A DNA stretch of 64,000 nt. It comes from Scalesia atractyloides (lineage: Eukaryota > Streptophyta > Magnoliopsida > Asterales > Asteraceae). The notes below the pieces were generated by a model. The model worked only from the letters and a program-made list of their open reading frames with translations, searched no databases and was not told the origin of the DNA. The number at the start of each line of letters is the position of its first letter. The stretch's first letter is position 1. Position numbers and translations under genes: made by a program. The DNA lies in the NCBI GenBank assembly GCA_947069175.1, contig CAMTDV010000013.1:26105857-26169856 (forward strand), given 5' to 3'. Shown in pieces: positions 44,624 to 57,762 of the stretch.

Positions 44624-44811
44624 ATAACTAAGATAATCTCTTAAAAAGCCCAAAGTGTGGAAATCATCAAAGGATACGTAAAAGAGGAGTCAGAACCAAG
44701 TGATTATTTCTTGTCTATTTGTTTTTACTTATTTCTTTACATTTAGTTTTTATCTTTTTAAAAGTTTCAAAACTTTTATCAAAATTTGGTTAGATTAGAC
44801 ATTAATGATAA

Positions 44812-45080
44812 TCATCATCATCATACTCAGTAAATCCCACCAATAGCAAAGCCAAGGTAGGGTCTAAGGAGGGTAAGATGTAGACAACCTTACATCTACC
44901 CCATAGGAATAGAGAAGTTGCTTCAGTGAGACCCCTGGCTCGATAGTAGTGTTGCATCAAACCTTGGATATAAGGCGCATAACACTCAACAATTGAGACA
45001 AAGGTCGATTAGTGCATGTACCTCCTTGTCTTTCGGTTATCAACGCCACCACAAGATGCATGATTAACCATCCCCCTCTT
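44812..45080. repeat. SINE-like interspersed repeat
   Basis: The core ggtctaaggagggtaagatg, then tctaccccataggaatagag, then gacccctggctcgatag matches a repeat commonly seen in dicot genomes (the ggtag-agaggttgtttcc type). Class is uncertain; a tRNA-derived SINE is possible, but A and B boxes are not clear here. Confidence 0.45.
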
Positions 45081-45299
45081 TTAATGTTATTTTCAAGAAA
45101 TTAGTAAATAACGTAAAAATTAGTGCACTTCACTTTTGGCCCCCGAGCACCCACACATATATACATTATATGCGCATACCGCAAGCATTTTAGCTCTTGT
45201 GTCCTTGGACGACCTTGGTATCTTACCATCACTATACTACATCTACGATGGGTGCACTTGCCTTAACGTGTGTAGAGTGATAGTACTGTATCGTGTTTT

Positions 45300-45905
45300 A
45301 TAAATTTAAAGTTTGATCCACGAGTAAAAAGTGCTTAAAATATAACAAAAATTATAACCACGCTCAACCACGTATCTGCTGTTAATCCGATCTAGCACTA
45401 CACTACACCTGGGTTTTCTCCTTTGGTAAAGCTTGCAATCACTGCTCCTCGTATGTCCTGCTGTTGTTGAGCACAACCTCAATTACTACAACCTGCTGCT
45501 GCTGTTTTAATCAAAAAACTCTCTTGCACATACCTTCTTGATCGCAACAACCTTTTTCCTTCCCTTTATTTACTGACAAAATTAGTTCTAACAAGCTTTC
45601 AATTTTTTAGCTTAGTTATGTGTTTTTAGGTATAACAACACTCTTTTTTTATTTGTTTTTATATGCTAAGTGTTTTTTAGTTAACATTTACATCTTTTAT
45701 TTTACTCTTATATATTATTTAATTTAAATAAGTTAAGTTGAATATTGTGTGTTTTCTTAACATATCAAACTGATATCGTTAATTTTTTAACGTATCAAAC
45801 TGATACATCATTTAATTTAAATTATTTAAGTCTAGCATAGCAAACCGATACAGATCGAATTCATATAGCGTCTTCGTGGCAACGCACAGGTTATATCCCG
45901 CTAGT
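45300..45905 (+). mobile_element. Helitron-like 3' end
   Basis: The sequence ends caacgcacaggttatatccc followed by gCTAGT at 45900-45905, then a T. This is the CTAG-type 3' terminus with a GC-rich short stem region upstream. The 5' TC end could not be placed, so the start is approximate. Inverted gatatc and gtatcaaactgatac repeats occur at 45770-45805. Confidence 0.45.
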
Positions 45906-47149
45906 TACAGGAAGTATGTTATGCTAGGTTGGCCCATCTTCATGAGGAGGTAATAAAAAAGAAAGTTAAAATAATCCACATTTTAGAATAATAGGTCTTC
46001 AGTGATTTAAATGATATGTATGTATAGTTAGATCTCCTTTTTCCTACCAATAATAACCTAAGAAAATTGTAAACATAATAAGTTGAATACCAACAGAGAG
46101 TAAGATCATATGAGTCGTGGTATACCAAGACAGCAAATCCATAAAGAAAATACATCCAAACAATCCTCAACTAGTTTAATATTCATTTGGTGGATGGGTT
46201 ACTTTAATTTATTATATAGTAACAATGTTAATGAATTTATGAACACAAATATTTTTTTCCCTTTGAATTCTAAACGAAAAGATTATTTATTTATAGATTT
46301 CATTAAAAAATATGTTTTGACGGACCCGAACTATTTCAACATTTTGCCGATTATATGTTACCCAGTTGCCCATGTTGCCACCCATGTCCCTACACCCACA
46401 CTATTTCAACATGCCATATGTTGCTCCTTAATATATTGTATATGCCCATATTTAAAAAGAAACCTATGAACATTTATACGTTATAATTAATCTCTTCAAA
46501 CAAATGTACAAGAATCAAGTGTTATAATGTTTAAAGATATTGCTTCACATAAATACAATACTTTTGGTTAGTGAAAGTTCGTCACCTTCTAAACAAAATT
46601 GTTTTGAAGGAATTCATTAACCCAACTTAGCGGTAGTCATAAAGTATCATCTTTTAATCTACCTTCTTAAAACTTTGAGGCTCACTCCTCACAAATGCTA
46701 ACCATACAATTGGTGCAAAGATTGACATCTACACGATTTAATAAAATTTTATTGATATCAGTATTAACTAAAGAAGTGGAAATTAGGATAAATTTGATAA
46801 AACAAACAATTCATGAATGTGTTGAATCAAGAAGATATCCGATGAGAGCAAAACCTACAATTCAAGAAACTACCCATATAATATTAATATTTGGTAATAC
46901 CCCAAATCCTTCAACATTAAGTCGAGTTAGTTTTTAACTTAATGAACTTGGTAATTTATAAGGGATTATAGACTTTTTAAATAGTACCTTTGGCTTTTAA
47001 TCGAAAACAAACTACATTTCATGCAAATGATCACCACAAAACAAAGATTATTAACTTCCCCAAATATTGTAGTCTCTGTACACATAACATCAGATGTGTT
47101 GTGGACTTGCCTTCACATTGACTTCACCATAGGATGCTAATTTTTTACA
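45906..47149. other. Low-repeat non-coding stretch
   Basis: AT-rich. No domain was recognised in the short frames (for example 46110-46469 plus). It may be the 3' flank of the weak gene model that follows. Confidence 0.4.
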
Positions 47150-49241
47150 TTTTCTGAAGGTGAAGAAGTTGTGAAAATGTACCTGCAACTTTTTTAGATG
47201 TGGCAACAGCTCCGAGAACCCCATCACTACAGTATCTTCCATTTGAAAAAGGGATTTATGCATGAAACATACAAGTAATTATTTAATACATTGAATTCTA
47301 AGATGATTTTATAAGGCTTTATGCATGAAACATACACTTTAGGCAACTTTTTACCCATTTCCTTTTAGGCTAGTTTTTTTTCTTAATATCTTTCCCTCTA
47401 TGAGGTAAACAGGATGGCATTGACCCGTTCATAACTAAATGGGTCAAAATTGCCACGTTGTATGGAACATGGACTCCGGAGACGTGTTATTTTAACATTG
47501 TGAATCAAACTATCTTCACTTTTTTCTTGGTTATGAACATTACTACACCATGCCTTCACAAGAAAACATTGCCGGTATGAACACAAGTTTTTATGAACTA
47601 TCTTCACTTTTTTTAGAAATCATTTATTATATTACCTCAAGTAGCTCGAGCTTTGCAGTGAGCTTTTCATTTTGACTGGTATCCATATCTTCATGACAAA
47701 AAAAGAGTAGAAAGTCTATAGTTCACGGCGAGGAATTGCAAAAATATGAATAATTTGTTTTAATGTGGGTTTCTTTATAGGGAAAATGCTAAACGGGTCA
47801 ATTTGGTTGAGTTCTATCTCTACCAGGTAAATTAAAAAATTATGTAAAAAGAAATGGGTCAAATATGCCGAAAATAGCCTAGAGTGAATTTTTAAAGCAT
47901 AAAACATGTTATTCAAAAGAATAGATTCATAGGTTAAACAATATAATCTATGTATTCGTATTTGACACGGTAATAACCAATATAGAAACTTAATAAGTGT
48001 TTTGACCCATACAAAAAATGTTGTTTTGACCCTTTACCCAAGCCCACCCGATTTGCCACTTCTAAGAAATAAGTAACGTCTTTCCTTTTATGCTTTTGTT
48101 TGGCACGTCACAGATAATACATAACCCTGATGGGTCAAAATTGCCACCTCTAAGATCACAACATAACTCATGATACATATTCAAGAGTAAATATTCCAAA
48201 TCTTAATTTTGTTCATTAATCTTTGATATCACAAAGATTACCTTTGAGTCTCCCATGAGGATGAAAGAATTCTAGCCTCCTTTTCAAGTTCTAGAACAAT
48301 AAGCATTGTCCTACAGCCTATTTCATGTAGTATTACAATCAACGATCGAAAGTAAAACACAAAATAATCTTGAAGCTATAATAATGATATCTATTGCATA
48401 GTCCTGCTTGAGCAATGGTAGTATATTATCTCATGGTGGCAAACCAGTCCACCATCTAACGTCAATTATAAAATAAACACTTTTAAAGAGCACAATGATG
48501 TGATACATGACATCATGAATCAGAAAATCGTACCCAGAACTTTTTTCAAAGATTGAACAGCCATTCATATAACATATGATTGAACAGCCACCCAAAAGAC
48601 ATCATTAATGGTAGACTGCATACACATTTTCAATTTGTAGTCACCTTTGTTTTATTAGATCACACATTTAATCATATTTATCGGATCAATTATTCTCTCG
48701 TAAACTCGAGGTTTTGTCACCTAACATTCTATATACAAAAGTTTTATCGATCAGTGTGTTTCAGTTACACCCCTGTGACAAATTGGCATTCATGAGTTAA
48801 TTTAATTTTTGATATTGAGTTGATATAGATATATTTATATAATCAACAATAACTCAATACCTCAAACAAAAACACAGAGAGCATTATGAGGAAGCTCATC
48901 AGCAGGGCACTCGAAACATTCTGTAACATTTTTTGTAGGTACCAAGAAGGCAATCCTATAAAAATGCATGAAAACGCTAGGTCATACACAAAACTTAAAC
49001 ACAAAGAATCACAAATCAAATTTTATATTGTGCCAATAGGCTTGGAAAGTTGTGTATCAACAAATCCAGTTGCTAAAGTGTAAATAAACATACATTTTCA
49101 GGCCTATATAAAGTAGCAGTTAATATAAACTCATAACAAAATACGAACCTTCTCAAACATAGTATGAATCTCCAATGCTCTTGTCGACTTCGAGGAAGGT
49201 GGAGGGTTTGAATTTTCACCATTCTGATGCCCTTCCGCCAT
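47150..49241 (-). CDS. Possible small-exon gene or gene fragment, unidentified
   Basis: Four coding-like minus-strand pieces end at plausible GT donors. 49241-49149 has an ATG start and 31 codons (MAEGHQNGENSNPPPSSKST onward, ending FEK before gttcgt). About 48940-48870 follows a ttacag acceptor and reads NVSSALLMSFLIMLSVFLFE before gtattg. About 48297-48248 reads ELEKEARILSSSWETQ before gtaatc. About 47690-47640 reads DTSQNEKLTAKLELLE before gtaata. A fifth near 47210-47155 is ambiguous between two frames. I do not recognise a family. The Glu/Lys/Leu-rich pieces suggest a coiled coil. The exon chain is unverified. Confidence 0.3.
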
Positions 49242-49984
49242 TTTATCTACCTGCATGTCCAAATTAGGTATCTTTCTTCTAGATGATTCCATAGTTGGAA
49301 TCATTCATTATCTCTTCAACTTTTGGTTTGATTAAAAACATATGCGCAACTCCAGATTCAATTTCCAGCGATTAGACACACAAACATCAGTGGTGATTTG
49401 TCTGATCCTCTTCTCAAGTCCGTCCATGCGCGCTATGTTCCAACACCACTGATGGTGAATGTTGCCTCATCTTTTAGTTGATTTATATGTACATAAAAAA
49501 AATCATTTAATGGATGAAAGAGGATTTACAGTGGAGCCTATATTTGCCAGTGCTGATTCATCTGCAAATGCCCCTAAATTCTAAATTACACCAATGAATT
49601 CAAACAATAGTGCAGAATGTAGCAGAAACATGAAGTAAAACATATAAAATGAATGAAAACGTCTCAAAATCTGACATTTATCCTAACCTAGAGCCAATGA
49701 AGTTACCCTAGCTTTACTGAGTGGCCTTGCATCGTCCTGCGATGATGAAGATGATGGTTTCCTGAGACGGGGAAGTTAAACGGCGGTGATTGGAAACAAC
49801 AGGAATAAACCAGTAGGCATAAAAAATTTAAAGTAGTTAAACGGCGGTGACATTAGCTTCTTGAAGCCTCATATTCGACCATCCTTGATTACTTTAGAGT
49901 AGTAAAGTGTTTGCCCATGAAAATCACATTATCTTCACACTGGTTCATACTCAGATCTTAATATAAGTACAAACGGACAAATAA
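49242..49984. other. Non-coding gap
   Basis: No gene recognised. ctaaattctaaattacacca-type AT-rich sequence and two patches of aaacggcggtga (49783, 49840) are present. It may hold the promoter of the weak gene model at 47150-49241. Confidence 0.35.
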
Positions 49985-52205
49985 GTATGCCATTTGTAGA
50001 TAAATGGCATGTCACTTGGAGAAGAGGAATGCAAATAAACATTACCTTCCTTTGTTACTCGAAGAACATAAATGTTTTTTTAAGGAATCAGATTTGTGAT
50101 AAATGGCATGTCACTTGGATTCATGCTTGGAATATCGCGATCTTGAAGGGTTTTGATTATTTCGGTAGCCTCACCTAAAAGTTGGCTGCATATTTGACAC
50201 TCTCCTCCCTTTCCTCTATCACACTAGTGTGACATTTCATTGTTATAGCTTGTGGTAAGTTGGTGTGACAAGCGGCGATTACGTCAGCGATCAGTGATGA
50301 TAAGATATGGAATAGTTGCTTCGGGCTAACCGTGGTATCAGTTTTGGTATAGTAGGCAGTAAGATTGTTTCAGTTACACAATACATTGAGTTGGCACAAA
50401 CAGACCTGCGTATCAAATCATCATTATTAACCTTACTTATGTCCTCCATGCAAGCTATATTTTTAGCTTTATCCCTGAACCATTCAACAATCTGTCCAGC
50501 TGTATTTACTTGGAAAGCAGGGTCATGCAACCCATTTCCAAACCACTTTTTGTCGAATCTAATTTCTTGCCACAAAGTTTCAGCCACCTTTTGAAAAATT
50601 ACTTGATCATCCGTATCATTGAGGCTTTTTTCCACCAATGTGACATATACTAGACCTTCCTGACATTTTCCAACAAGCTATCAACTTCCTCCTTTTCGAT
50701 ATTAGGAAGAGACACCGCGAGGGTTGTAAGGTTACCACAGGTAATCTCCAACAATCTTCAGATGGAACATCAAGATCAATTTGGTCAAACTTTTTAACTC
50801 CTTGAAAACCACGAGCAGACTTTCCAAGAATTAGCTTCATGAGAGTGTTGGGTTGTTTTTTTGTACCCTTTTGGATCTTTCAGTTCACAGATTTTGAAAA
50901 GCCTTTCAATGTTCTCTCACCAAGCTTTATCTCATCTTCAAGTTGCAAAACATAAGGGCGAAGATCATTGTTTTCTTCCAACTTCTCAAAGTTCTTTCCC
51001 AGTGAACTAAACACGACCTTTAATAACCACTTCATACACCAGAAACAATGCAAGAAACATATCATAAACAAAAATGGGATCAAGGCTATTACCTTGCATA
51101 CCACCACAACTCCATTCTGAAATCCTATACACAAGTTGAAAATTTGCCTTTTCAAAGTCTCGATGACCACCTCGAGTGTGCGGCTATGAAAAGGGAGTCG
51201 TATACTAGCATGTTTCCAATCATATAACTTCTGAGTCTGGTAGCGTTCTGCTTTAAAGACCTTAATGTGGTTTGAAATTATTTTGAAGGACACTCTAAAT
51301 CTTATGGTTGAAAAACATCTAGAAAGTGGTGCAATTGTACCAATCACGACTCCGCTAGATTGTACAATGAGAATTACTACCATGGACCACCTATAATCCG
51401 AATCATAGTCCTTGCAAACAAGCTATAATAGTCCTTGACATGGTACGAGTGTGTAACATGGGGGACTAAAACACATATTACCCCGGAAGCAGACGTTGTA
51501 TGAAAGCAAGCTGCTATGAATTGGGGGCTGCCACTTTCTGCCATGATCCAGTGGTTTCTCACATGCTTTTGTAGCTTCCAAATGTTAGTATTTCTCCTGG
51601 TGATGGTTGAATGTGTGCTGAAGCTTTCTCATTACCTTCTTTGAATTTGGTTTCTATAATCTTTTTGGATTTTAGAATTGCTAAACATGAACACACATGT
51701 ACTATCAACAACACAACTAACAAAATCACATAAGTGATGGGTAATACGGAATTACCATCGCTAATTGTATGTGTAGGTGAAGTAAGTTGTGCAATATGGG
51801 GATTTGCAATGTAAACTTTTGATATGGATACAACTCCTGTTTGCATTTTAATGCAGACATTGACAACCACGGTGATTACAAGAATACCCAAAGCTGTGAT
51901 GTTTGACAAAAGTTCATTGTTGCCCATGGTTGCTAAACCAGGCAATAAATTCGCCATCATGGTGCACATAAAGGCCATGCTTCCAAGCTTTGCCGCTTGA
52001 TCCCAATAACGGGTATTGAACTGGTTAGATCCACAGGTAACTTCATTGCAACCGATATTATGGAGAGAAAAGCTGCATTAGTTCTAAAATACTTGCACGG
52101 AAACCATAGCTTTCTACTACGGAAACCATGTAACAAATCAGCCACCATGGCAAGCATGCAAACCAGAGATGCTACCGTGATGTACATCCCAATCCGAACA
52201 TAGGC
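49985..52205 (-). pseudogene. Plant multi-pass membrane protein gene, degraded
   Basis: Reading the minus strand with frame changes gives one long protein of an uncharacterised plant membrane family. Membrane segments: MYITVASLVCMLAMVADLLH (52187), ITALGILVITVVVNVCI, LPITYVILLVVLLIVHVCSC, VVILIVQSSGVVIGTIAPLS (51380) and VVVVCKVIALIPFLFMICFL. A long cytosolic tail follows: YVLQLEDEIKLGERTLKGFS, VEKSLNDTDDQ, SVCANSMYCVTETILL, CHTSVIEEREESVKYAAN and DMPFIYKWHTYL. Breaks: frameshifts near 52005, 51570, 51400, 50720, 50640 and 50160, and a stop after SKSVN at 50880. A 22-bp direct repeat (49999-50020, 50098-50119) splits the last block. The family match is from memory. There is no sign it is functional. 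Confidence 0.6.
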
Positions 52206-53518
52206 TTGCTAAAACGGTCTTCGTGTTCTGATCGGTATATAGACTTTAGATAACCCAACACAAATTGATTGTTGTTGCGGTAACGTTGTAATCATCTTCA
52301 AGTTTATCCAAAATTATAAGATAACTATATCATAACTACTATGCTCTTCCCGAGGAAACAAACTGATGATTTGATCTGATGGAGATAAAGTGAAGATTGG
52401 TGGTTGATTTATGGACGACAACTAGTTATGTTAACCGAAAAAACATAATCATGCTCTTCCTTAAAAGTTGATTCCATTGATTTTTTACATTTTTTTTACA
52501 ATTTTTAAATAATGCATTCAAAAAGTGGATTCCAATTGATTTTTTACAATTTTTAAACATTAATGCTTTTAAAGTATACGCACCATTTTGAAATATCTTA
52601 GAAAAATACAAAAATTGACGGATCCAGAATTTTCTATCAATGGGTTCAATTTTTTCAGCGGTCAAATTTCTTACAACCAAACATTGAAATGTTAAGGTCG
52701 AGCCGGGTCAAATTCTCACAAATAAGACATCAATACATATATTTGAAGTTTGCCTATTTAATTATTATCATTATTTCTGGTTAATCGGGTATTTGAAAAT
52801 ATATCCAAATTGATTAATCTAATATGACCACATATTGAAGCATAAATCACTGCACACAAAAACATACATTTCTACAATTTATCAAGATTAAGAAACGTAC
52901 CATTTGATCTTGTGTTGTTTCCTTAAGCCTCTTCAGCAACCTGTAGTCTTGTACATCCCAACATGTAGTCTTGTACATCCCAATCTGCATCATAAAGACA
53001 TGAAACTGCATAAACTAAAAATACAAACTTATAAAACACAGCCCGAAATAGCATCAAGACAAGTTTTTTTTTTTAAAAACCAAAAGTTAGCAACTTATCA
53101 ATCTCTGTACTGAAATTCCTATTATTCAAGTAATTGTGGCCTTACTCATTATTACAAGAACAATCCTATGCAATAAAAGAACCTGTTAAATATTAATATA
53201 TGTGTATGTATATGAAAAACTATAAATTATTTAGACATTAGAAACTTTTTTGTTCATGAACACACCTTCATTTACATCTACTAATTGATTCAACCCAGAT
53301 CTTGACTCATCATAACATTAACTCTTTTCTTTTTCCAGATTTATTAAAATTAATCAATCTCTTATTAAATTATCTTGTTCTTTTTTTAACCCTAATCTTC
53401 ATCGCCATTTTAAGAAATTCACAATTCCATTAGCATTCAGCAAATTCACAATTCACATTAACATTTAGAAAATTAATAAATTGAAAGTTGATTGCAAATT
53501 GACAGTTTACCTCTTTGA
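52206..53518. other. Non-coding flank of the membrane-protein pseudogene
   Basis: It probably includes remnants of the upstream exon (minus-strand readings near 52270-52200 are suggestive but broken). A 20-bp direct repeat tgtagtcttgtacatcccaa occurs at 52942-52961 and 52964-52983. Otherwise AT-rich, with no gene seen. Confidence 0.45.
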
Positions 53519-56500
53519 TGTAACACCCCAAAAATGGGTTTGGTAATCAAACCACGTTAATATTAAAGAACGGGTAAAAGACCGTTAGCGGTGAAAGTTG
53601 AACTATAAACAAAATAACTAGGAACAAATAAACCTAGTTAAAAACATGTATACAAGTAACCAAACAATAAGTTGTAGTCTCATTTATAATTAAAACAAAA
53701 AATTCACACATTATGTCGATGGGCAGGAGAAGAAACAAGGGGAAACCCTAGTTTCTTCAAAGAATCACCAAATTGAAAGGGGAATTGGACACCAAATCGA
53801 TGCATGAACGCGTATTATTGGTCACCTTGATTGGGGGATCATGAGGTATGTCTAAAAACTTGGATTGATGAAAGTTATAAATTTAGACAAGTGGATTACT
53901 TGCAAATAAATTGTTGGATATGATCCAAAGATGAAATGGAGTGTATGTGTATGCTTGATTTCGTTAGACATAAAGAAATTATTCACTAGTTGATGTAAGA
54001 TTACTTGTTAGTGATTAACAAGTAGATTATAAAGTAGGTTTTGATTATATGATGAAATTGATGATATATAAGCGTTTAGGATCATCATGCTTGTATGTAT
54101 GTAAAAAATATTCGAACAAATTAGAGGTTCGAATAGATGTTCATACATGACTTGAAATGGGTTTGATAAGATGAGATTTATGTTAAACACATGTTAATAG
54201 ATGCTTAAAATCATCATGTGAATGTGAATGTTTAAAGTATTTGGCTAAGTTTAATGTTTGGGTAAATCCCATATATATGATGCAATGGTTGTTTCATACT
54301 GATGAAACAATCCCAATTCTTGTATAATATTGATAAATTTGATATAAAATCCGTAAGGTGGAATAGTCGTGTTAGATGATGGCTAACCTAACCATCTTGC
54401 GAATGATAAATGATAGTTTGACCTTGACAAGCTAGGTGGAGGCTTGGGAGAAGCGGGTCAAACGAACAAGTATGCGGAAGAAGGCATAAATAGGAATTAA
54501 GGTAAGTAAAGCTTACAACTTTAAAATAGTAGAATTACTTATGTAGTTGGGAATAAGCGTTTTGGGTATTCGGAACAAGATTCCGAAATATAAAAGTTCA
54601 AATACAGACATATATGGTTGGAATAAATGAAAATGATATTAAACCATGATTATGGTAAAAAGGATAAAACGGTAAATTAGTTTTGTGATGACGACTAAAT
54701 AAGAAGTTTTGAAAAGGATACCATAAGGCATAAGCCATAATGGGTCAAGCGAATTAAGAAATAATTCTTAAGTAATATGATCATATAATGTAAAACAAAA
54801 TGGGTTAAATAGGTGAGATGGCAATTAAGTGCCAACTCATAATGACAAATGGTTATTTAGACCAAAGGGTCAAATGGTGACAGTATCACCATTTGACGAC
54901 GATGACTAATATCGCTTGTTGAATTTTTGTGTTCTTAGAAAGAACAGAGCATGATATTTGAACGGATCAATGTATGAGCGGAACCAGGTACGTGTAACGA
55001 GTTAAAACTCTCAACAAGGACTTAAAGGTCCGATGAGAGTTAAATGAGTCATATATGAATAATGGATTACCTAAGATAAGGTAAATCAATAATCTAATCC
55101 GTAAACATTATGTTCTTAAGAACATAATGATTTTACATAGATTATGTTAGATGTTCATTTTGGTCAAAACATGTTATGGTAAGTCCTTCATCGTAAAAGA
55201 AGAGACTAAGTTGACCAAAATACCCTCGAATGATGAATTAAGTAAACGACTCTAATATTAGTTTAAAAATGAGTTTTATAATACAACAGACCCCTTTGGT
55301 AATGTAAAAGTGAAAAGCATAAGCCGTTTCGGCTTAATGTCTCATATTAGATCTTTTGTAAAAATGTCAAATCTAAGGGTAGAATTGAAAATATAGCATT
55401 ATATACCAATCCACCATGATTTATAGTTGTGGTGGAATGTAAATAAATATTTTGTATGAAAACAAGAAACAAGTAAGAGGAAATGAGATTTAAGTCTATA
55501 CGCTTAAATCTCTTAACGGGTCAAAATGAATATACGTATAAACCATGAATGAATGCGTAGTCCATAAGAATTAAGAATCCGAGATAAGGATTTCAGATAA
55601 CATAGATAAACAAATTTCGGAAATGGAAGTAGATAGATATCTTAGTGTGAAAACAATAAGATAGATAAGTTTGGTTGAAATAAGCGTTGGATTACGCTAA
55701 AACAACCAAACGGGTCAAATAATATATAAATAAAGGTTTAGTTGATTAAGGAAACTATATGGTAAAAATAAAGTGTTATTGCATACCGAAAAGGATGCGT
55801 AAATGTATAGTTTCTTTAAAAAGGGGTTAAAGGGCAAATTGGGCAAAAATGGGAAAATAAGAATTTAAACCGGAAATAAATGCTTAAGTCATAGGGAATA
55901 AGTATCCGGGTCAAGGATTTCGGGTTAAATATGTAAGAAGACAATTTACAAGCAATTAGAAACAGGTTTCAAGTAAAACGGATTAATATTGAATGAGTTA
56001 CGGAAGTTTCCGTGAACTAAACGCAAACAAGAGAGAATCTGCAGCAAGCCACCGTAAGCTACGGTGGTCTACCGTAGCTTACGCTAGGTAGCTGCTGTAA
56101 TGGTTCAGAAGGTTGGGACCGTAAGAAGAAGGTCTGGGCCGTAAGGCTGGACCGTAAGCTACGGTGGCCAGCCGTAGCTTACGATGAGGTCAGAAATCAA
56201 GATCTTGTTTTTATTGTTTTAAGCCCTTGGGTTTAATCGATCGTATTGTAATTTATCTATAACTAACATATTTCATAAATTATGAAATATAGGTGATGAA
56301 GATGAGCACCGGAGGAGGACCAAGCATTACGAAGAACCGAACACGATCAAAGACGAAGCTTTCGCAACTGGTTTTATTGTTTCGAAACAAATCAATGATA
56401 TCATGTAAAATGTTTTAATATGTTGAAAAAGTTTTTAATAAACTTGATAATTTAAGTTAGCGTATTCGAAATTATATGTTTAAATGCGAAATTTCTAATG

Positions 56501-56531
56501 GAAATTCAGCAAAGTAAGATAGGGTCTTACA
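53519..56531 (+). repeat. LARD left LTR
   Basis: Complete 3013-bp LTR with TG/CA ends. Near its 3' end (56049-56187) are inverted CCGTA-AGC-TACGG palindromes. Related to the solo LTR at 39673-42743. Confidence 0.9.
56049..56187. repeat. CCGTA-AGC-TACGG palindrome cluster
   Basis: CCACCGTA-AGC-TACGGTGG (56049-56067) is a perfect 8-bp hairpin. Further ACCGTAGCTTACG and GACCGTAAGCTACGGTGGCC copies follow up to 56187, in both orientations. Confidence 0.85.
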
Positions 56532-56534
56532 AGT

Positions 56535-56548
56535 TGGTATCAGAGCTC
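56535..56548 (+). other. LARD primer-binding site
   Basis: TGGTATCAGAGCTC, three bases after the LTR, complementary to initiator Met-tRNA. Confidence 0.88.
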
Positions 56549-57760
56549 AAGGTTAATGATCAAATGTGTTCGGTTCGAGGCTTGGTTATATGATCCGATA
56601 AGTTATTATAAATTTAAGTGGTCTAACATAGTTAAAGTGTTGTAAATAACACATAGGGTTATCGTGTGAACGCACGTTACCCCAAATAAAATGATAAAAG
56701 ACCGATATAAGCTAGTGAATTACTTGTGCTAACAAGTAGTGTAGATAGCGTTGTACTATAGTAAGGGCGCTTATTAATTTTCAATGTAAATGTTTTGGTT
56801 AAAGGATGCTCGCATCTGAAGATGGCGGGAGTCTAATGATTTGCCGACGTGATGACAAAATGGTCTGAAGTATGACAAGTAGAGCATACTCATTAAGGAC
56901 CTAAACTAAATGATGATATTAAATAAAGGTGGAACGGCAATGACAACCAATGAAGAAAATATCGCACAGGTGCACACTTTAAATTATTGTATAACTTAGT
57001 AGTATACAACAGATACATAATGAATAACGGTTGTATACGGGATTAAAGCATGGGAAAACCGGAAGGGATACCCATCCATGATGATGTTCCCAAGAAAATA
57101 TTGGGCGGATAATACTCATTATTCACTAATCATGAGTAATAAAATATAAAAGAGTTCACATCTAAAATCTTGGATGGAGTGACCATCAAAGTAGAAATTT
57201 TCAATAAGATTTTATTGAGGAAAAGTAAAAATCACGTAGATAAATGTGATTACATAAGAGTCTTATAAAAGGGAAAAAATTTATATATTTTGAGAAGAGA
57301 AGGGTAAAAAATAATAATTGTTAAAATAACAATTAAACAAAGTTTTACCAAATAAATCAGAAATAGGACATGAACCGAGGATTTACTTACATGGGAAGTA
57401 ATATGTTAGTTGTAATAAGGTCATGTGTACCATGTGTTGATCGCTTACTCTGGCCAAGTAAATGATAAACACATGATATCATGAACTTGTTATAATAAAT
57501 ACATATACATTCGATGTGGTAAAGACGAGGTGAATGGGAATGAGTCATTATGGACAAAAGAACCATGGTTGACAAAAGGGCACGTAAAACCAAAGTATAA
57601 ATGACCTGTGAGGTCATAGAAACGGAGGTACTGCCCACACGGGAAAGGATCAAGTCGATGACTATGATCGTAGAAAAGATAAAAAGGGAAAAGAAAGAAA
57701 TGATGATGATAATCATCATTCATGGTCTGTGAGGCCATAAAGGATGATCGAATAAAAATA
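56549..57760 (+). other. LARD internal domain, left part, non-coding
   Basis: No ORF with a known domain. The stretch resembles no coding Gypsy region I can recognise. Minus-strand frames at 57387-57792 are low-complexity hydrophobic readings and are not supported. Confidence 0.6.
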
Positions 57761-57762
57761 AA

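Larger units (their letters stand above)
25971..44810 (+). mobile_element. Athila-like Ty3/Gypsy remnant, nested host
   Basis: The pieces 25971-26640, 37503-39672 and about 42744-44810 join into one element once the Gypsy (26641-37502) and the solo LTR (39673-42743) are removed. It holds an ATHILA ORF-1-like coding relic, polypurine-like tracts (38996-39012 and about 43285), and a probable 3' LTR with a TATA box at 43850. Paired CACGGGGCCGTG-type motifs recur through it. The 5' LTR and most of gag-pol are missing. The left boundary is the abrupt end of Copia C. Confidence 0.6.
43290..44810 (+). repeat. Probable 3' LTR of the Athila-like element
   Basis: Follows a polypurine-like caagtgtgggggtatc (43280-43297). 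Contains a TATA box tataaata (43850-43857), preceded by paired CACGGGGCCGTG motifs, and a 119-bp-spaced duplication at 44421-44623. The end is not fixed; it may lie near 44810, before a separate short repeat. Confidence 0.45.
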
